The notes below the pieces were generated by a model. It did no database searches. It was given only the letters and a program-made list of their open reading frames with translations, and was not told the DNA's origin. 53,829 nucleotides of DNA, from contig CANHCU010000010.1 of the NCBI GenBank assembly GCA_947459185.1, forward strand, positions 1 through 53,829. The letters are read 5' to 3'. Of this stretch, positions 7,593 through 17,058 are shown piece after piece (position 1 is the first letter of the stretch; each line of letters starts with the position of its first letter). The position numbers and the translations under genes are program-made. The DNA comes from Planctomycetaceae bacterium. GTDB lineage: Bacteria > Planctomycetota > Planctomycetia > Pirellulales > UBA1268.

Positions 7593-8102
7593 TTACTTGA
7601 GCGGCGTGAGCCCCGCCTCGCCGCGGAGCCGATTGACCGCCACCCACGCGGCGGGCACCTTCCTGAAAAGTTTTGTGAGCTGCGACATGCTCACCCCGAG
7701 CGCGTCGGCGGCCGGCCGCATCTCGAATCCGACCGCCATCAACCTGTCGATCGCCTCGGCAACGAGCGTCGGATAGTCGTCGTGGTCCGCTGCGATCGCG
7801 AGCTGACTGCCACGGACTCGTGACGCCCAGAGGGCTGATGGAGTGGCCGCGGGTGGCTCTCGGTGCGAAAGAGCCAGCGTCAGCCGCAGCCGCCAGAGGG
7901 CGACGCGACGGTTCTCGGCCTGCGATCTCCGTTCCGAGCCCTCGGCAGAGAGCCCCGTCGGTCGATGCACGAGCACGACTGCCGTCTCCACCTTGTTGCG
8001 ATGTTGGCCGCCTGGGCCTGAGCGACGGGTCCGGGTTTCGTCACACTGCAAGAGCAGTTCGTCAGGAGGAAGGGCGGCGGGGTGCATGCGGCAGACACTC
8101 AT
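7593..8102 (-). CDS. Peptide chain release factor-like (GGQ) protein with C-terminal HTH-like extension
   Basis: A 169-residue protein whose first half is an RF-1 domain: SGPGGQHRNKVETAVVL places the catalytic GGQ at residues 31-33, and a basic tail region GSERRSQAENRR follows. It lacks the codon-recognition domains of RF1/RF2, like ArfB/YaeJ-type rescue factors. Unlike ArfB it ends in a helical segment resembling a helix-turn-helix (about 125-169, AADALGVSMSQLTKLFRKV) instead of a simple basic tail. The start at 8102 overlaps the stop of the DUF2293 gene (ATGA), so translation is coupled. The likely role is peptidyl-tRNA hydrolysis on stalled ribosomes (inference from the GGQ motif). Confidence 0.85.
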   Translation of the reverse strand: MSVCRMHPAALPPDELLLQCDETRTRRSGPGGQHRNKVETAVVLVHRPTGLSAEGSERRSQAENRRVALWRLRLTLALSHREPPAATPSALWASRVRGSQLAIAADHDDYPTLVAEAIDRLMAVGFEMRPAADALGVSMSQLTKLFRKVPAAWVAVNRLRGEAGLTPLK

Positions 8103-8791
8103 TGCTTCTGTGCGGCCGGCAGCGTATCCGCCAACGCCAACTTGAGCGGGCAGCTCTCGGGAATCGCATGCCCCTGGCGATACGCCTCGAGCACCGTCCG
8201 CGACCGCGCGGCCAGCATCCGCCGCACCTCGCGTCGCTGCCCCTTCACTCGGGCGATCTTCATCGAGTCGTAGGCGGTGGTCTGGTGCCGCATCCAAGCG
8301 ATCACTGCCGCCTCCGCCCGCCGCTCGATCGGGATCCGCTTCGTGCGGGCCACAGTCCCGCTGCCCACCGGCGTCGCATGGGCCGCCACGAGCCGCGCGA
8401 GCCGCCGCGACAAAGGTGCATGCGTTTGATGAAACCGCAGAAACTCCAGGACCGCTCCCTGGAAGTCCTTCACATACGCTTCCTGAACTTTTTCACGCCG
8501 CTTGGCTGCCGACTCCTGCTTCTTGGCGTAAGTCTCAGTGGCCCGCTCCCCGTCGAGCTCCGCTCTGATGCGATCCACCGTGGCGGCCGGTGCCCACACG
8601 CCCCGGGAAAACATCCGGCGGCCGACCTTCTCCTGCACGACATAGTGGTCGCCCGCGGCCTTCACCCGCCGAGTCAGCCCCGCGTCGCCGGGCGGCAGCA
8701 GCACCCAGTCGGCGGGCACGGGCTTTACGACGCCCGCCGCCGTACGGACCGTGCGGGAAGAGGGGCCTGGCATATAGGAAGTACCGGGCAT
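8099..8791 (-). CDS. DUF2293 domain protein
   Basis: A 230-residue basic protein. The C-terminal half carries the DUF2293 pattern: RRAEAAVIAWMRHQTTAYDSM followed by KGQRREVRRMLAARSR. The N-terminal part (about 20-75) is a small beta-rich region with WVLLPPGDAGLTRRV, and a Lys/Glu-rich helical segment links the two. Function of DUF2293 is not established; its many Arg/Lys residues suggest nucleic-acid binding. It is the first gene of a two-gene minus-strand unit with the GGQ protein. This pairing hints at a translation or ribosome-related role, but that is inference. Confidence 0.82.
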   Translation of the reverse strand: MPGTSYMPGPSSRTVRTAAGVVKPVPADWVLLPPGDAGLTRRVKAAGDHYVVQEKVGRRMFSRGVWAPAATVDRIRAELDGERATETYAKKQESAAKRREKVQEAYVKDFQGAVLEFLRFHQTHAPLSRRLARLVAAHATPVGSGTVARTKRIPIERRAEAAVIAWMRHQTTAYDSMKIARVKGQRREVRRMLAARSRTVLEAYRQGHAIPESCPLKLALADTLPAAQKQ

Positions 8792-8825
8792 CGTTCAGAT
8801 CCTTGCGGAGAAATGAAAAAGGGGG

Positions 8826-8891
8826 AAAGGTGCCAGCCACCAAATCTGGGCAAGACGTCAACTTCTCCAATTCTGGTGGCCGGCACCTTTT
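8826..8891. repeat. Inverted-repeat element, copy 1 of a dispersed repeat
   Basis: AAAGGTGCCAGCCACCA at 8826-8842 pairs with 8874-8891 (TGGTGGCCGGCACCTTTT) apart from one mismatch, leaving a loop of about 31 bases. The left arm and its flank (8826-8855) recur at 35911-35940 with 29 of 30 bases identical. It lies between the divergent DUF2293 and DUF4143 ATPase genes. Confidence 0.65.
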
Positions 8892-8928
8892 GCGAGAACC
8901 GTCGACCAAAGTAGACATGTCCACGAGC

Positions 8929-8944
8929 GTCGAGTAAACTCGAC
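8929..8944 (+). promoter_or_regulatory. Hairpin/operator candidate just before the DUF4143 ATPase start
   Basis: GTCGAG-TAAA-CTCGAC is a perfect 6-bp inverted repeat ending four bases before the ATG at 8949. A second palindrome, GACATGTC, lies at 8914-8921. The position could hide the ribosome-binding region in RNA or serve as an operator in DNA. No ribosome-binding site is otherwise evident. Confidence 0.35.
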
Positions 8945-8948
8945 ACCT

Positions 8949-10130
8949 ATGGATTCTGCCGCTTTTCTGCGTGTTGCCGGCGACTGGAGCCACTGGGACG
9001 CCCCCCCGCCGCCGACGGTTCCCCGGTCAGTGCCGCTCCCCGTGGAGTTGCGGTCAGACATTGCCATCGTCGTACAGGGTGTGCGCCGATCGGGGAAATC
9101 GACGCTCCTGCGGCAACTGATCGACCGATACCGTCTCGACCGCACACGCTGCCTGTTCGTCAACTTCGAGGATCCGCGGCTCGCTCCTGCGCTCGATCAC
9201 ACCACGCTGCAAATGATGGTCGATGCGTTCGAGGCGGATCGGGGCCCCGGCTGCACCTATCTGCTCGACGAGATCCAGTGGGTCTCCGGCTGGCAACGAT
9301 GGCTCCGCGGACAGCTTGACCGACCGCGTGGCAGACGGTTCATCGTCACGGGATCCAACGCCCACCTGCTTTCAGGCGAGTTGGGCTCGTCGCTCACCGG
9401 TCGCCATCACACAGTGGAACTGTTCCCCTTCGATTTCGACGAGTTTCGCGCCGCACGCCCCGCGGCCACGCTCGAAGACTACCTGGCCTGCGGCGGCTTC
9501 CCGGCTGTGGCGACGTCGCCGGACCGCGACATGCTGCTCCGCGGCTATTTCCAGGACATCGTCGAGCGTGACATGCGCGAGCGGGTGGCGGCCCGATCGA
9601 CGTTGCCGCTGCGGCGACTCGTGCAGATGCTCTACGAATCGGCCGGCGCCGAGATGAGCGTCCGCCGGGCGGCGGCGGCGCTCGGAATCTCGGTGGATAC
9701 GGCCGGCCTCTATGTCAACGCGGCGGAGTCGGCTTATCTCGCGATAAGCTGCCCGTTTTTCGCCTGGTCAGCCCGCAAACGGCTGGCTCGCAACCGGAAA
9801 TTTTATCCGGTGGACACGGCGCTGCGGCGAGCGTGCGTCACCCTGACCGGGCAGGACCGTGGCAAGCAGCTGGAGTGTGCCACGTTCCTGCTCTTGCGGC
9901 GTCGGTTCCGCGATGTGGCCTACTGGCGGGGCGGCGGCGAGGTCGACTTTGTCATCGACGCCGGGCGAGGCCCTGTTCCCGTCCAGGTGAGCTGGGAGGA
10001 GGCCTCGGAACGAGCGCGGCGCGGCGTCGACGAGTTTCACGAAACCCATCCGACGGCAGGCGAGCCGGTGTACGTCACCGCCGCAGCGTTCGCCGCGGGG
10101 GTCCCTGAACTGACCTGCCTCCAAGAATGA
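8949..10130 (+). CDS. AAA-type ATPase with DUF4143 C-terminus
   Basis: A 393-residue protein. The P-loop is GVRRSGKSTLL (about residues 43-53), Walker B is YLLDEIQWV, and a sensor-like FIVTGSNAHLLSG follows, all typical of the DUF4143 family. The C-terminal region carries the PD-(D/E)XK-like segment GGGEVDFVID...VPVQVSWEEA; the usual catalytic Lys is replaced by Ser, so nuclease activity is doubtful. Such stand-alone ATPases are scattered, fast-moving genes whose biological role is poorly known. A second member lies at 26607-27791. The upstream gap contains two palindromes and the dispersed repeat. Confidence 0.9.
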   Translation: MDSAAFLRVAGDWSHWDAPPPPTVPRSVPLPVELRSDIAIVVQGVRRSGKSTLLRQLIDRYRLDRTRCLFVNFEDPRLAPALDHTTLQMMVDAFEADRGPGCTYLLDEIQWVSGWQRWLRGQLDRPRGRRFIVTGSNAHLLSGELGSSLTGRHHTVELFPFDFDEFRAARPAATLEDYLACGGFPAVATSPDRDMLLRGYFQDIVERDMRERVAARSTLPLRRLVQMLYESAGAEMSVRRAAAALGISVDTAGLYVNAAESAYLAISCPFFAWSARKRLARNRKFYPVDTALRRACVTLTGQDRGKQLECATFLLLRRRFRDVAYWRGGGEVDFVIDAGRGPVPVQVSWEEASERARRGVDEFHETHPTAGEPVYVTAAAFAAGVPELTCLQE

Positions 10131-10416
10131 CCCCGGGTTTTCTCTCTGGAAGCGGTGCCCTTGAGGAAAGGCTTGTCGATTGTCGTCGTGTCGAATCCAC
10201 GACGCAGGTACGCTCCCAAAACACACTTCCACCGGAAGAGCACGTGCCTCCGACGTGATGCCGCCGGTCATTCTTTGGGTCGGATCTTTCGAACAAAACG
10301 TAAAAGATTTGGGCTTGAATGGAAATGCGGGGGGTGGGCCGGCGTCGATATGATAGAGCGAGTTTGATTCGCGAACACCGAGCCACATGCGTTCCAGTGT
10401 CAGGATAGGTGCAACG

Positions 10417-13400
10417 ATGAAGCTTCCACAGTCGAGCATCTGGGCGGTGGTTGGTCTCGCTGGACTTTTGGCTCTCGCCGCTCCTCGCGACGTCGCCGTG
10501 GCGGCCGCTGCCGCTGATACCGCGGCCGCCGAGACATTCCGCACCCAGGTGGCGCCGCTGCTGGCCGCGAAATGCGGGGCATGCCATGCCGCCGGCAGCC
10601 CGGAGAGTGGGTTTCGGATCGACGAGCGAGAGAAGACGCTCGCCGGCGGTGACTCGGGGTCTGTGGGCATCGCGCCCGGCAAGCCGGACGAGAGCGAACT
10701 CTTCAAGCGGATCGTCACCGACGACCATGAAAGCCGGATGCCGGCCGACGGCGAGCCGCTCTCCGCCGACGAGCAGCAGCTCGTGCGGCTCTGGATCGAG
10801 GCCGGCGCCCCGTGGCCCGACGACATGCAGACGCTGCCTGAGTCGCTGCTGCCCAAGGGCGATGCCGCACCCGCGAAGGGGGCGAACCACTGGGCGTTTC
10901 AACCGCTGGAGCGGCCGGCCGTGCCGGCTCTCCCCTCCACCCAGGCAGCCAGCAGCAAGAATCCGATCGACGCCTTCATCGTTTCTTCGCTGGCAGAAAA
11001 GGGCCTCGCCCTCAATCCGGAGGCCGATCCGCGAACGCTCATCCGCCGCGTGTCTTTCGACCTGATCGGCCTGCCACCGTCGCCAGAGGAGATCGCGGCC
11101 TTCGAAGACGCCTGCCGCGCCGCGGGTAACACGGCCGGGCCGTTTGCGGAACTGGTTGACCGATTGCTCGCGTCACCGCACTACGGCGAACGCTGGGCGC
11201 GGCACTGGCTCGACGTGGTTCGCTTCGCCGAGAGCCACGGCTTCGAAATGAACAAGGTTCGTTCCAACGCCTGGCCCTATCGCGACTGGGTGATCGCGTC
11301 GTTCAATACCGACAAGCCATACGACTCTTTTTTGAAGGAGCAGATCTGCGGCGACATGCTCGGCGCCGACGCGGCCACGGGCTTCATCGTCGGCGGACCG
11401 AAGGACGAGGTCGGCTCGCCCGACCCTGTGCTCACGGCCAACCAGCGGGCCGACGAGATGCACGACATGGTGAGCACGACGGGCTCGGCGATGCTCGGCC
11501 TCACGGTCGGCTGCGCCCGCTGCCACGACCACAAGTTCGATCCCGTCCCGCAGACTGATTACTATCGGATCAAGGCGGTCTTCGCCGGGGTCAAGCACGG
11601 CGACCGCGACATCCTGCCAGCCGACAACGCCGACCGGCTGAAGCAGATCGCCGCACTCGAGCGGGAGCTGCTACCGATCCAACGCCGGCTTGCCGAACTG
11701 CAGCCCGCCGCACGGCTTCGCCGCACGATCGTGATCGACGACCTCTCTGCCTCACAGACGGAAAAGCTCGCCGAGCCGAAGGGGGTCGCCACGCATGCCG
11801 GCGGCACCGAACGCGGTCACGCCGACGAGCCCGGCGACATCCGTTCGCTCCCGAACATCGGTAAGGAATACACCTGGTGGAAGGCTGCACCCGGTCAGCC
11901 CGTCTTCGCCTACGGCCCCAAGGCCGCCGGCGTGTTTCGAATCTGGCTCTCCTGGGGCGCCGGCTGGCACACGCATTCTCGCGACGCGAAATACGTCCTC
12001 GACGCCGACGGCGATCCCAAGACCACGGCAGACCAGACCGTAATCGCCACCATCGACCAGCGACTCATGGCTAACGTCGACCCGCGACTCGGGGCCGATA
12101 GCAGCGGCGAGCCGACGCCGAACCAGCCGCTCTGGAGCGGCTTGCGCGAGGCCGGCGTTCATACGCTCACTGAGGCATCGCGGCTGCTCGTCGTCGGCGG
12201 CTCTGCTGAAGCCCCCCTCACGGCTGACACCGTGATCTTCGAGGAGCAGGAGTCTCGCGACGACACGGCCAACCGGACGCCGCATCTCCGCGGTCCGGTC
12301 TCGGCCGGTGAAAATGTGGACGCCTTCCCGCCGACGAAGGCACGGTTCGTGCGGTTCACGATCCTCGACACGACGGCAGCGGAACCCTGCCTCGACGAAC
12401 TGGAGGTGTTTACCGTTGACGGCCGCAATGCGGCGCGCGGGGCAAGCCCGTCTGCCTCGGGCACCTTCGCCGACAATCCCTCCCACAAGCTCGAGCACAT
12501 CAACGACGGTAAGTACGGCAACAAGCGGTCGTGGATCTCGAACGAGATCGGCAAGGGCTGGGTGCAGTTGGAACTCGCGGAGAACGAGGAACTCAGCCGC
12601 GTCGTCTGGAGCCGTGACCGCAGTCCGAAGCCTGAGTTCGCTGACCGGCTCACGACGAAGTACGAGGTCAGCACGTCGCTCGACAGCGAGAACTGGAAGG
12701 TCGTTGCGACCCACGCCGATCGGCTGCCTCACGACTACGTGCACAACGCTGGCCCGACGAGGGTCGGCCCGATCACGTCGGCCGCCGAGCTCTCCCCGAA
12801 TGAGCTGGCCGAGATGGAGAGCCTTACCGAGACGGCGGGGGATCTCAAGAAAAAGCTCCAGCCGCTCAAGACGCTGCCGAAGGCCTATGCCGGCCAGTTC
12901 GTTGCGGCCCAGAAGACGCATCGGTTCTTCCGTGGCGACCCGATGGCTCCGCGCGAGGAGATCGCTCCGGGAAGCCTCTCGCGATTCGGTGCCTCCTGGG
13001 AGCTCCCGGCCGACGCCCCGGAGAACGACCGCCGCAAGGCGCTCGCCGACTGGATCGCCGCGCCGACCAATCCGCTCACGGCCCGCGTGATCGTCAACCG
13101 GCTCTGGCACTATCATTTCGGCACCGGCATCGTCGACACGCCAAGCGACTTCGGCGTCAACGGGGCCGCGCCCAGCCATCCTGCACTGCTCGACTGGCTG
13201 GCCAGCGAACTCATCGATCCCGCAAACACCGCCAACCGCTGGCGGCTCAAGGCCCTGCACAGGCTGATCGTCACGACCCGGGCCTACCGGCAGACGAGCA
13301 CGCCGCGAGAGGATGGCCTGACGGTCGACTCGGGCTCGCGGCTGCTCTGGCGGTATCCGCCGCGGCGGCTGGAGGCTGAGCCGCTCCGCGACGCGATTCT

Positions 13401-13878
13401 CGCCGTGAGCGGCAGCCTCAACACGAAGATGGGCGGGCCGGGCTTCGACCTCTTCGAACCGAACACCAATTACGTGAAGGTCTACAACACCAAGACCAAG
13501 TTCACCGACGAGGAGTTCCGCCGGATGGTCTATCAGTCGAAGCCGCGGGCCGAACTCGACAGCTTCTTCGGCGCCTTCGACTGCCCCGACGCCGGGCAGG
13601 TGCAGCCAAAGCGAACGGTGAGCGTCACGCCGCTCCAGGCGCTCAACATGCTCAACGGCGACTTCCTGCTCGACCAGGCCGCGCGATTCGCGAAGCGTGT
13701 CGAACGGGAGGCGGGGAGCGACCCCGGCCTGCAGGTGAGCCGGGCGATCGAACTGTCCTTCGGTCGCAAGGCCACGGAGGCCGAGGTGGCCGCCGGCCGC
13801 ACGCTCGTCGCCGCCCACGGCCTGCCGATCCTCTGCCGAAGCCTCTACAACGCCAGCGAGTTCATCACCATCTACTGA
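10417..13878 (+). CDS. PSCyt1/DUF1549/DUF1553 cytochrome-like protein with F5/8C-type insert
   Basis: A 1153-residue secreted protein. A signal peptide is followed by a planctomycete cytochrome C domain with CGACH at about 53-57. DUF1549 follows ([37 protein letters not shown]), with a second [11 protein letters not shown] motif. A discoidin-like stretch around residues 650-770 ([14 protein letters not shown]) precedes C-terminal DUF1553 ([20 protein letters not shown], ending in [12 protein letters not shown]). The family is a planctomycete hallmark, proposed to act in periplasmic redox or polysaccharide degradation. It lies 7 bases before the DUF1501 gene, its usual partner. The start at 10417 gives the better signal peptide; 10387 is an alternative. 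Confidence 0.95.
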   Translation: MKLPQSSIWAVVGLAGLLALAAPRDVAVAAAAADTAAAETFRTQVAPLLAAKCGACHAAGSPESGFRIDEREKTLAGGDSGSVGIAPGKPDESELFKRIVTDDHESRMPADGEPLSADEQQLVRLWIEAGAPWPDDMQTLPESLLPKGDAAPAKGANHWAFQPLERPAVPALPSTQAASSKNPIDAFIVSSLAEKGLALNPEADPRTLIRRVSFDLIGLPPSPEEIAAFEDACRAAGNTAGPFAELVDRLLASPHYGERWARHWLDVVRFAESHGFEMNKVRSNAWPYRDWVIASFNTDKPYDSFLKEQICGDMLGADAATGFIVGGPKDEVGSPDPVLTANQRADEMHDMVSTTGSAMLGLTVGCARCHDHKFDPVPQTDYYRIKAVFAGVKHGDRDILPADNADRLKQIAALERELLPIQRRLAELQPAARLRRTIVIDDLSASQTEKLAEPKGVATHAGGTERGHADEPGDIRSLPNIGKEYTWWKAAPGQPVFAYGPKAAGVFRIWLSWGAGWHTHSRDAKYVLDADGDPKTTADQTVIATIDQRLMANVDPRLGADSSGEPTPNQPLWSGLREAGVHTLTEASRLLVVGGSAEAPLTADTVIFEEQESRDDTANRTPHLRGPVSAGENVDAFPPTKARFVRFTILDTTAAEPCLDELEVFTVDGRNAARGASPSASGTFADNPSHKLEHINDGKYGNKRSWISNEIGKGWVQLELAENEELSRVVWSRDRSPKPEFADRLTTKYEVSTSLDSENWKVVATHADRLPHDYVHNAGPTRVGPITSAAELSPNELAEMESLTETAGDLKKKLQPLKTLPKAYAGQFVAAQKTHRFFRGDPMAPREEIAPGSLSRFGASWELPADAPENDRRKALADWIAAPTNPLTARVIVNRLWHYHFGTGIVDTPSDFGVNGAAPSHPALLDWLASELIDPANTANRWRLKALHRLIVTTRAYRQTSTPREDGLTVDSGSRLLWRYPPRRLEAEPLRDAILAVSGSLNTKMGGPGFDLFEPNTNYVKVYNTKTKFTDEEFRRMVYQSKPRAELDSFFGAFDCPDAGQVQPKRTVSVTPLQALNMLNGDFLLDQAARFAKRVEREAGSDPGLQVSRAIELSFGRKATEAEVAAGRTLVAAHGLPILCRSLYNASEFITIY

Positions 13879-13885
13879 GGCGCCC

Positions 13886-15370
13886 ATGCGACACGAACTC
13901 TCCCACGCCGGCCGCCGGATGCTCGACCGCCGCGATTTCCTGCAGTGGGGCGGCACCGGCCTCTCGAGCATCGCGCTCGCGACGCTCTTGCACGAGCAGC
14001 GACTGCTCGGTGGAGAGCAGCCGATCCGGCCGCTGATCGACCCCGCCAAGCCGTATGCCGCGCGGTCGCCGCACTTTCCAGCGAAGGCCAAGCGGGTGCT
14101 GATGATCTTCTGCTCAGGCGCGCTCTCACACGTCGACACGTTCGACTACAAGCCGGAGCTCGTGAAGCGGCACGACACGCCGATGCCGACCGCCAGTGGC
14201 GAGAAGGTTATCACGTTCCAGGGAGAGCAGGGGAACCTCATCAAGCCGCTCTGGGAGTTTAAGCCGCGGGGCGAGAGCGGCACGATGACGAGCGACCTGC
14301 TGCCGCAACTCGGCGACATGGCCGACGAGATGTGCTTCATCCATTCGATGACGGCCAAAAGCAACACCCACGGTCCGGCCGAGACCCAGATGTCGACCGG
14401 GTTCACGCTCGACGGCTTCCCGAGCATCGGCGCGTGGACGACCTACGCCCTTGGGAGCGAATGCAACGACCTGCCGGCGTTCGTGGCGATCCCCGATCCG
14501 CGCGGCGTGCCACAGATTGGCCCACGCCAGTGGCAGTCGGCCTTTCTGCCGGCCGTCTTTCAGGGCACGAGCTTCAATGCCGACCGGCCGATCGCAAACC
14601 TCGCCCGTCCGGCATCGATCTCGGCGGAGGCCGACCAGGCCTCCCGCGACTTCCTGCAGAGGCTCAACGAAGACCACCTCTCGCGGCATCCGGGCGACAG
14701 CGACCTCGCGGCCCGCATCAGTGCCTATGAACTAGCCGCCAAGATGCAGCTCTCCGCGGCGAAGGTGGCCGACCTGTCGGACGAGTCGGCCCAGACGCTC
14801 GCACTCTACGGCGCCGACGATACGCAAAACTCACTCAAGGCCCGCTTCGCCCGAAACTGCATCCTCGCCCGGCGACTCGTGGAGAAGGGGGTGCGGTTCG
14901 TGCAGCTCTTCAACGGTGGTTACGCGATGGGCGAGGGCGTGGGCAACTGGGACGGCCACAAGACCATTGAGAAGCAGTACAGCGTGCACGGCCCGATCCT
15001 CGACCAGCCTGTCGCCGGACTGCTCCGCGATCTCAAGGACCGTGGCCTCCTTGCCGACACGCTGGTGGCGTTCGTGACCGAGTTTGGCCGGATGCCGACG
15101 TTCCAGAAGGGGGCCAACGGCCGCGACCACAACCCTGCCGGGTTCACTGTGTGGCTGGCCGGCGCCGGCGTGAAGCGGGCCTTTCATTACGGCGCGACTG
15201 ACGAGTTTGGCTACAAGGCGGTCGAGAACGTGGCCACGATCTACGATCTGCATGCCACGATCCTCCACCTCATCGGCCTCGATCACACGAGGCTCTCCTT
15301 CTACAACAACGGCATCGAACGCCGTCTCACCGACGTGCACGGCCACGTGCTTCAGCCCGTGCTGGCGTGA
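13886..15370 (+). CDS. DUF1501 family Tat-exported protein
   Basis: A 494-residue protein. The N-terminus has twin arginines at 15-16 ([22 protein letters not shown]), indicating Tat export. The body matches DUF1501, a sulfatase-like alkaline-phosphatase-superfamily relative: [23 protein letters not shown] near the start, [21 protein letters not shown] in the C-terminal half, and a final [19 protein letters not shown]1501 genes nearly always accompany DUF1549/DUF1553 genes in planctomycetes, as here, with a 7-base gap. The precise substrate is unknown. Metal-ligand-like Asp/His residues are visible in the TEFGRMP and GRDHNP segments. Confidence 0.95.
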   Translation: MRHELSHAGRRMLDRRDFLQWGGTGLSSIALATLLHEQRLLGGEQPIRPLIDPAKPYAARSPHFPAKAKRVLMIFCSGALSHVDTFDYKPELVKRHDTPMPTASGEKVITFQGEQGNLIKPLWEFKPRGESGTMTSDLLPQLGDMADEMCFIHSMTAKSNTHGPAETQMSTGFTLDGFPSIGAWTTYALGSECNDLPAFVAIPDPRGVPQIGPRQWQSAFLPAVFQGTSFNADRPIANLARPASISAEADQASRDFLQRLNEDHLSRHPGDSDLAARISAYELAAKMQLSAAKVADLSDESAQTLALYGADDTQNSLKARFARNCILARRLVEKGVRFVQLFNGGYAMGEGVGNWDGHKTIEKQYSVHGPILDQPVAGLLRDLKDRGLLADTLVAFVTEFGRMPTFQKGANGRDHNPAGFTVWLAGAGVKRAFHYGATDEFGYKAVENVATIYDLHATILHLIGLDHTRLSFYNNGIERRLTDVHGHVLQPVLA

Positions 15371-15377
15371 CGACCTC

Positions 15378-15605
15378 ATGACCATCGAGCAATTCAGAGC
15401 GACCATCCGGCAGCAGCCGTTTCGGGCCTTTACCATCCATTTGGTCGATGGGCGGGTCTTTCCCGTGGCACATCCGGATTTTGTGGCGGTGTCACCAACC
15501 GGCCGCACCGTGATCGTGTTCCAGCCCGACGACAGTTACAGCGTCGTCGATCCCCTGCTGATGTCGGAACTCGAGGTGCCACCGACGCAGAGCAAGGCCG
15601 GATGA
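15378..15605 (+). CDS. Conserved small protein of unknown function (75 aa)
   Basis: Starts at the ATG at 15378, seven bases after the DUF1501 stop, and ends in an ATGA overlap with the chromate transporter gene. The sequence (FRATIRQQPFRAFTIHLVDG near the start, HPDFVAVSPTGRTVIVF in the middle) matches a small all-beta protein family that I recognise in planctomycetes and proteobacteria without known function. The overlap on the 3' side and the tight spacing on the 5' side argue that it is translated. No active-site pattern can be read. The earlier in-frame region before 15378 overlaps DUF1501 and is not preferred. Confidence 0.82.
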   Translation: MTIEQFRATIRQQPFRAFTIHLVDGRVFPVAHPDFVAVSPTGRTVIVFQPDDSYSVVDPLLMSELEVPPTQSKAG

Positions 15606-16888
15606 CGCCCGGAGCCTGGAAGACATGGCTCATGATTGGTGCCACGGGCTTTGGCGGCCCGGCAGGGCAGGTGGCGATCCTGCACCGCGAGGTCGTGGAA
15701 CGACACAAGTGGCTCGACGAAGAGGAATTTCTCGCCGCCATGCGGCTCTGCATGCTCCTGCCTGGCCCGGAGGCCCAGCAGTTGGCCACCTACGCGGGCT
15801 GGCGGCAGGGCGGAGTGGCCGGTGGCCTGCTCGCCGGCACGCTCTTCGTCATTCCCGGCGCTCTGCTCGTGACGGCGTTGGCCTGGCTCCATGCCGCGGG
15901 CGAGCACCTTCCGCTCGTGGCGGCGGCTTTTACGGGCACGCGGCCGGCGGTGGTGGCCCTCGTCGCGCTCGCTGCCTGGCGGATCGGTAAAAAGTCGCTC
16001 CGCTCGCCAGTGGCGGTCGTGATCGCGATCGGAGCCCTGGCAGCGCTTGCCGCAGGCGTCAGTTTTCCGATCGTCGTCCTCGTGGCAGGCATAGTCGGCT
16101 TCCTGTTACCCTTTGACATCGCGCCGCGAGCGGGCGGCAAAGACGCCCATCCGGCCGATGCGCAGGCCGACGTTCCAACAGACTCTCTACCAGCCACTGC
16201 AGACGCCACACCCTCACGCGGCCGGTCGCCGATCTACCATGCGTTCATCACCGCCACCGTGTGGATCGCCATCTGGGCAGCCACCTATCTCGTTGTCAGC
16301 CTGCTCCATCTGGCGGGTGGACGCGGCGCCGACATCGCCGCGCTTTTCACCGAGACCACGCTCCTCTCGCTGGGCGGCGCTTACGCGGTCGTGCCGTGGG
16401 CGCTCGATGAGTCGGTGGCCCACGGCTGGCTCGCGCCGTCCGAGCGGTTCGATGCTCTGGCCATGGGAGAGGCCACGCCGGGGCCGCTGATCCTCGTCGT
16501 CACCTTCATCGGGTTTCTCGCGGGATGGAAGAGCGATGCCGCCGGCGCGCCGACGGCCGGTCTGGAGGGCGCCGCGATCGCCACGCTCTTCGCGTTCATC
16601 CCCTCCTTCGCGATGATCTTCACGCTGGCACCGCTCGTGAGGAAGATTCGGCCGACTTCCGGGCTGGGTCGGGCGATGGTGGCGATCGGCGCGGCCGTCG
16701 TCGCGGCCATCGTTTTGCTCGGCCTCAAGCTCGCGGTTGCCTCGTTTCTGCCGGAGGGCCAACTTGCCGGCCTGCCTATCGTGGTGGCCGCCTTGAGCGG
16801 CCTGGCATTGCTCCGCGGCTGGGCCTCGACGCCGGTGGTAGTCGCAGCGGCCGCCGCGTTCGGCGCCCTCCTTCAGACCATTTCCTGA
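15602..16888 (+). CDS. chrA: Chromate transporter family protein (two CHR domains)
   Basis: A 428-residue membrane protein with two related halves. The first opens with TGFGGPAGQVAILHREVVE and LPGPEAQQLATYAGWR, the classic CHR domain start. The second contains LLSLGGAYAVVPWALDE and GEATPGPLILVVTFIGFLAGW. Length suits the long-chain ChrA form. A hydrophilic Pro/Ala/Asp-rich linker around residues 175-205 separates the halves. ChrA proteins export chromate by proton exchange, although many distant members have not been tested. Its start overlaps the small-protein stop (ATGA), placing it in the PSD1-DUF1501 transcript; a chromate link to those genes is not evident. Confidence 0.92.
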   Translation: MTPGAWKTWLMIGATGFGGPAGQVAILHREVVERHKWLDEEEFLAAMRLCMLLPGPEAQQLATYAGWRQGGVAGGLLAGTLFVIPGALLVTALAWLHAAGEHLPLVAAAFTGTRPAVVALVALAAWRIGKKSLRSPVAVVIAIGALAALAAGVSFPIVVLVAGIVGFLLPFDIAPRAGGKDAHPADAQADVPTDSLPATADATPSRGRSPIYHAFITATVWIAIWAATYLVVSLLHLAGGRGADIAALFTETTLLSLGGAYAVVPWALDESVAHGWLAPSERFDALAMGEATPGPLILVVTFIGFLAGWKSDAAGAPTAGLEGAAIATLFAFIPSFAMIFTLAPLVRKIRPTSGLGRAMVAIGAAVVAAIVLLGLKLAVASFLPEGQLAGLPIVVAALSGLALLRGWASTPVVVAAAAAFGALLQTIS

Positions 16889-17058
16889 CCGCACGCGTTT
16901 TGGCGATGGGGTCTGGTCAGCACCGAACCGTTGCCAACTCCTGAGGGAGCACGTGCCAACGCGGGGATACTCCACTGAGCATGCCGCTTAACCCGATCAG
17001 GAGCGACCACTTCCACCCAGAAATCGCTTTCCGCACCGGGGAAGGTAGTATCGGGCGC

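Noticed and set aside
10315-10354. TTGAAT and TATGAT as a sigma-70 promoter before the PSD1 gene
   Set aside because: The spacer is 28 bases, far from the normal 16-18.
11752-14139. A 795-codon minus-strand open frame across the PSD1 and DUF1501 genes
   Set aside because: It is antisense to two strong genes, rich in Arg/Gly/Ala with no domain pattern, and reflects the codon bias of the GC-rich plus strand.
16981-17058. Longer start for the duplicated surface protein
   Set aside because: The added 26 residues are not signal-like and the next ATG directly precedes the basic N-terminus; kept only as an alternative.
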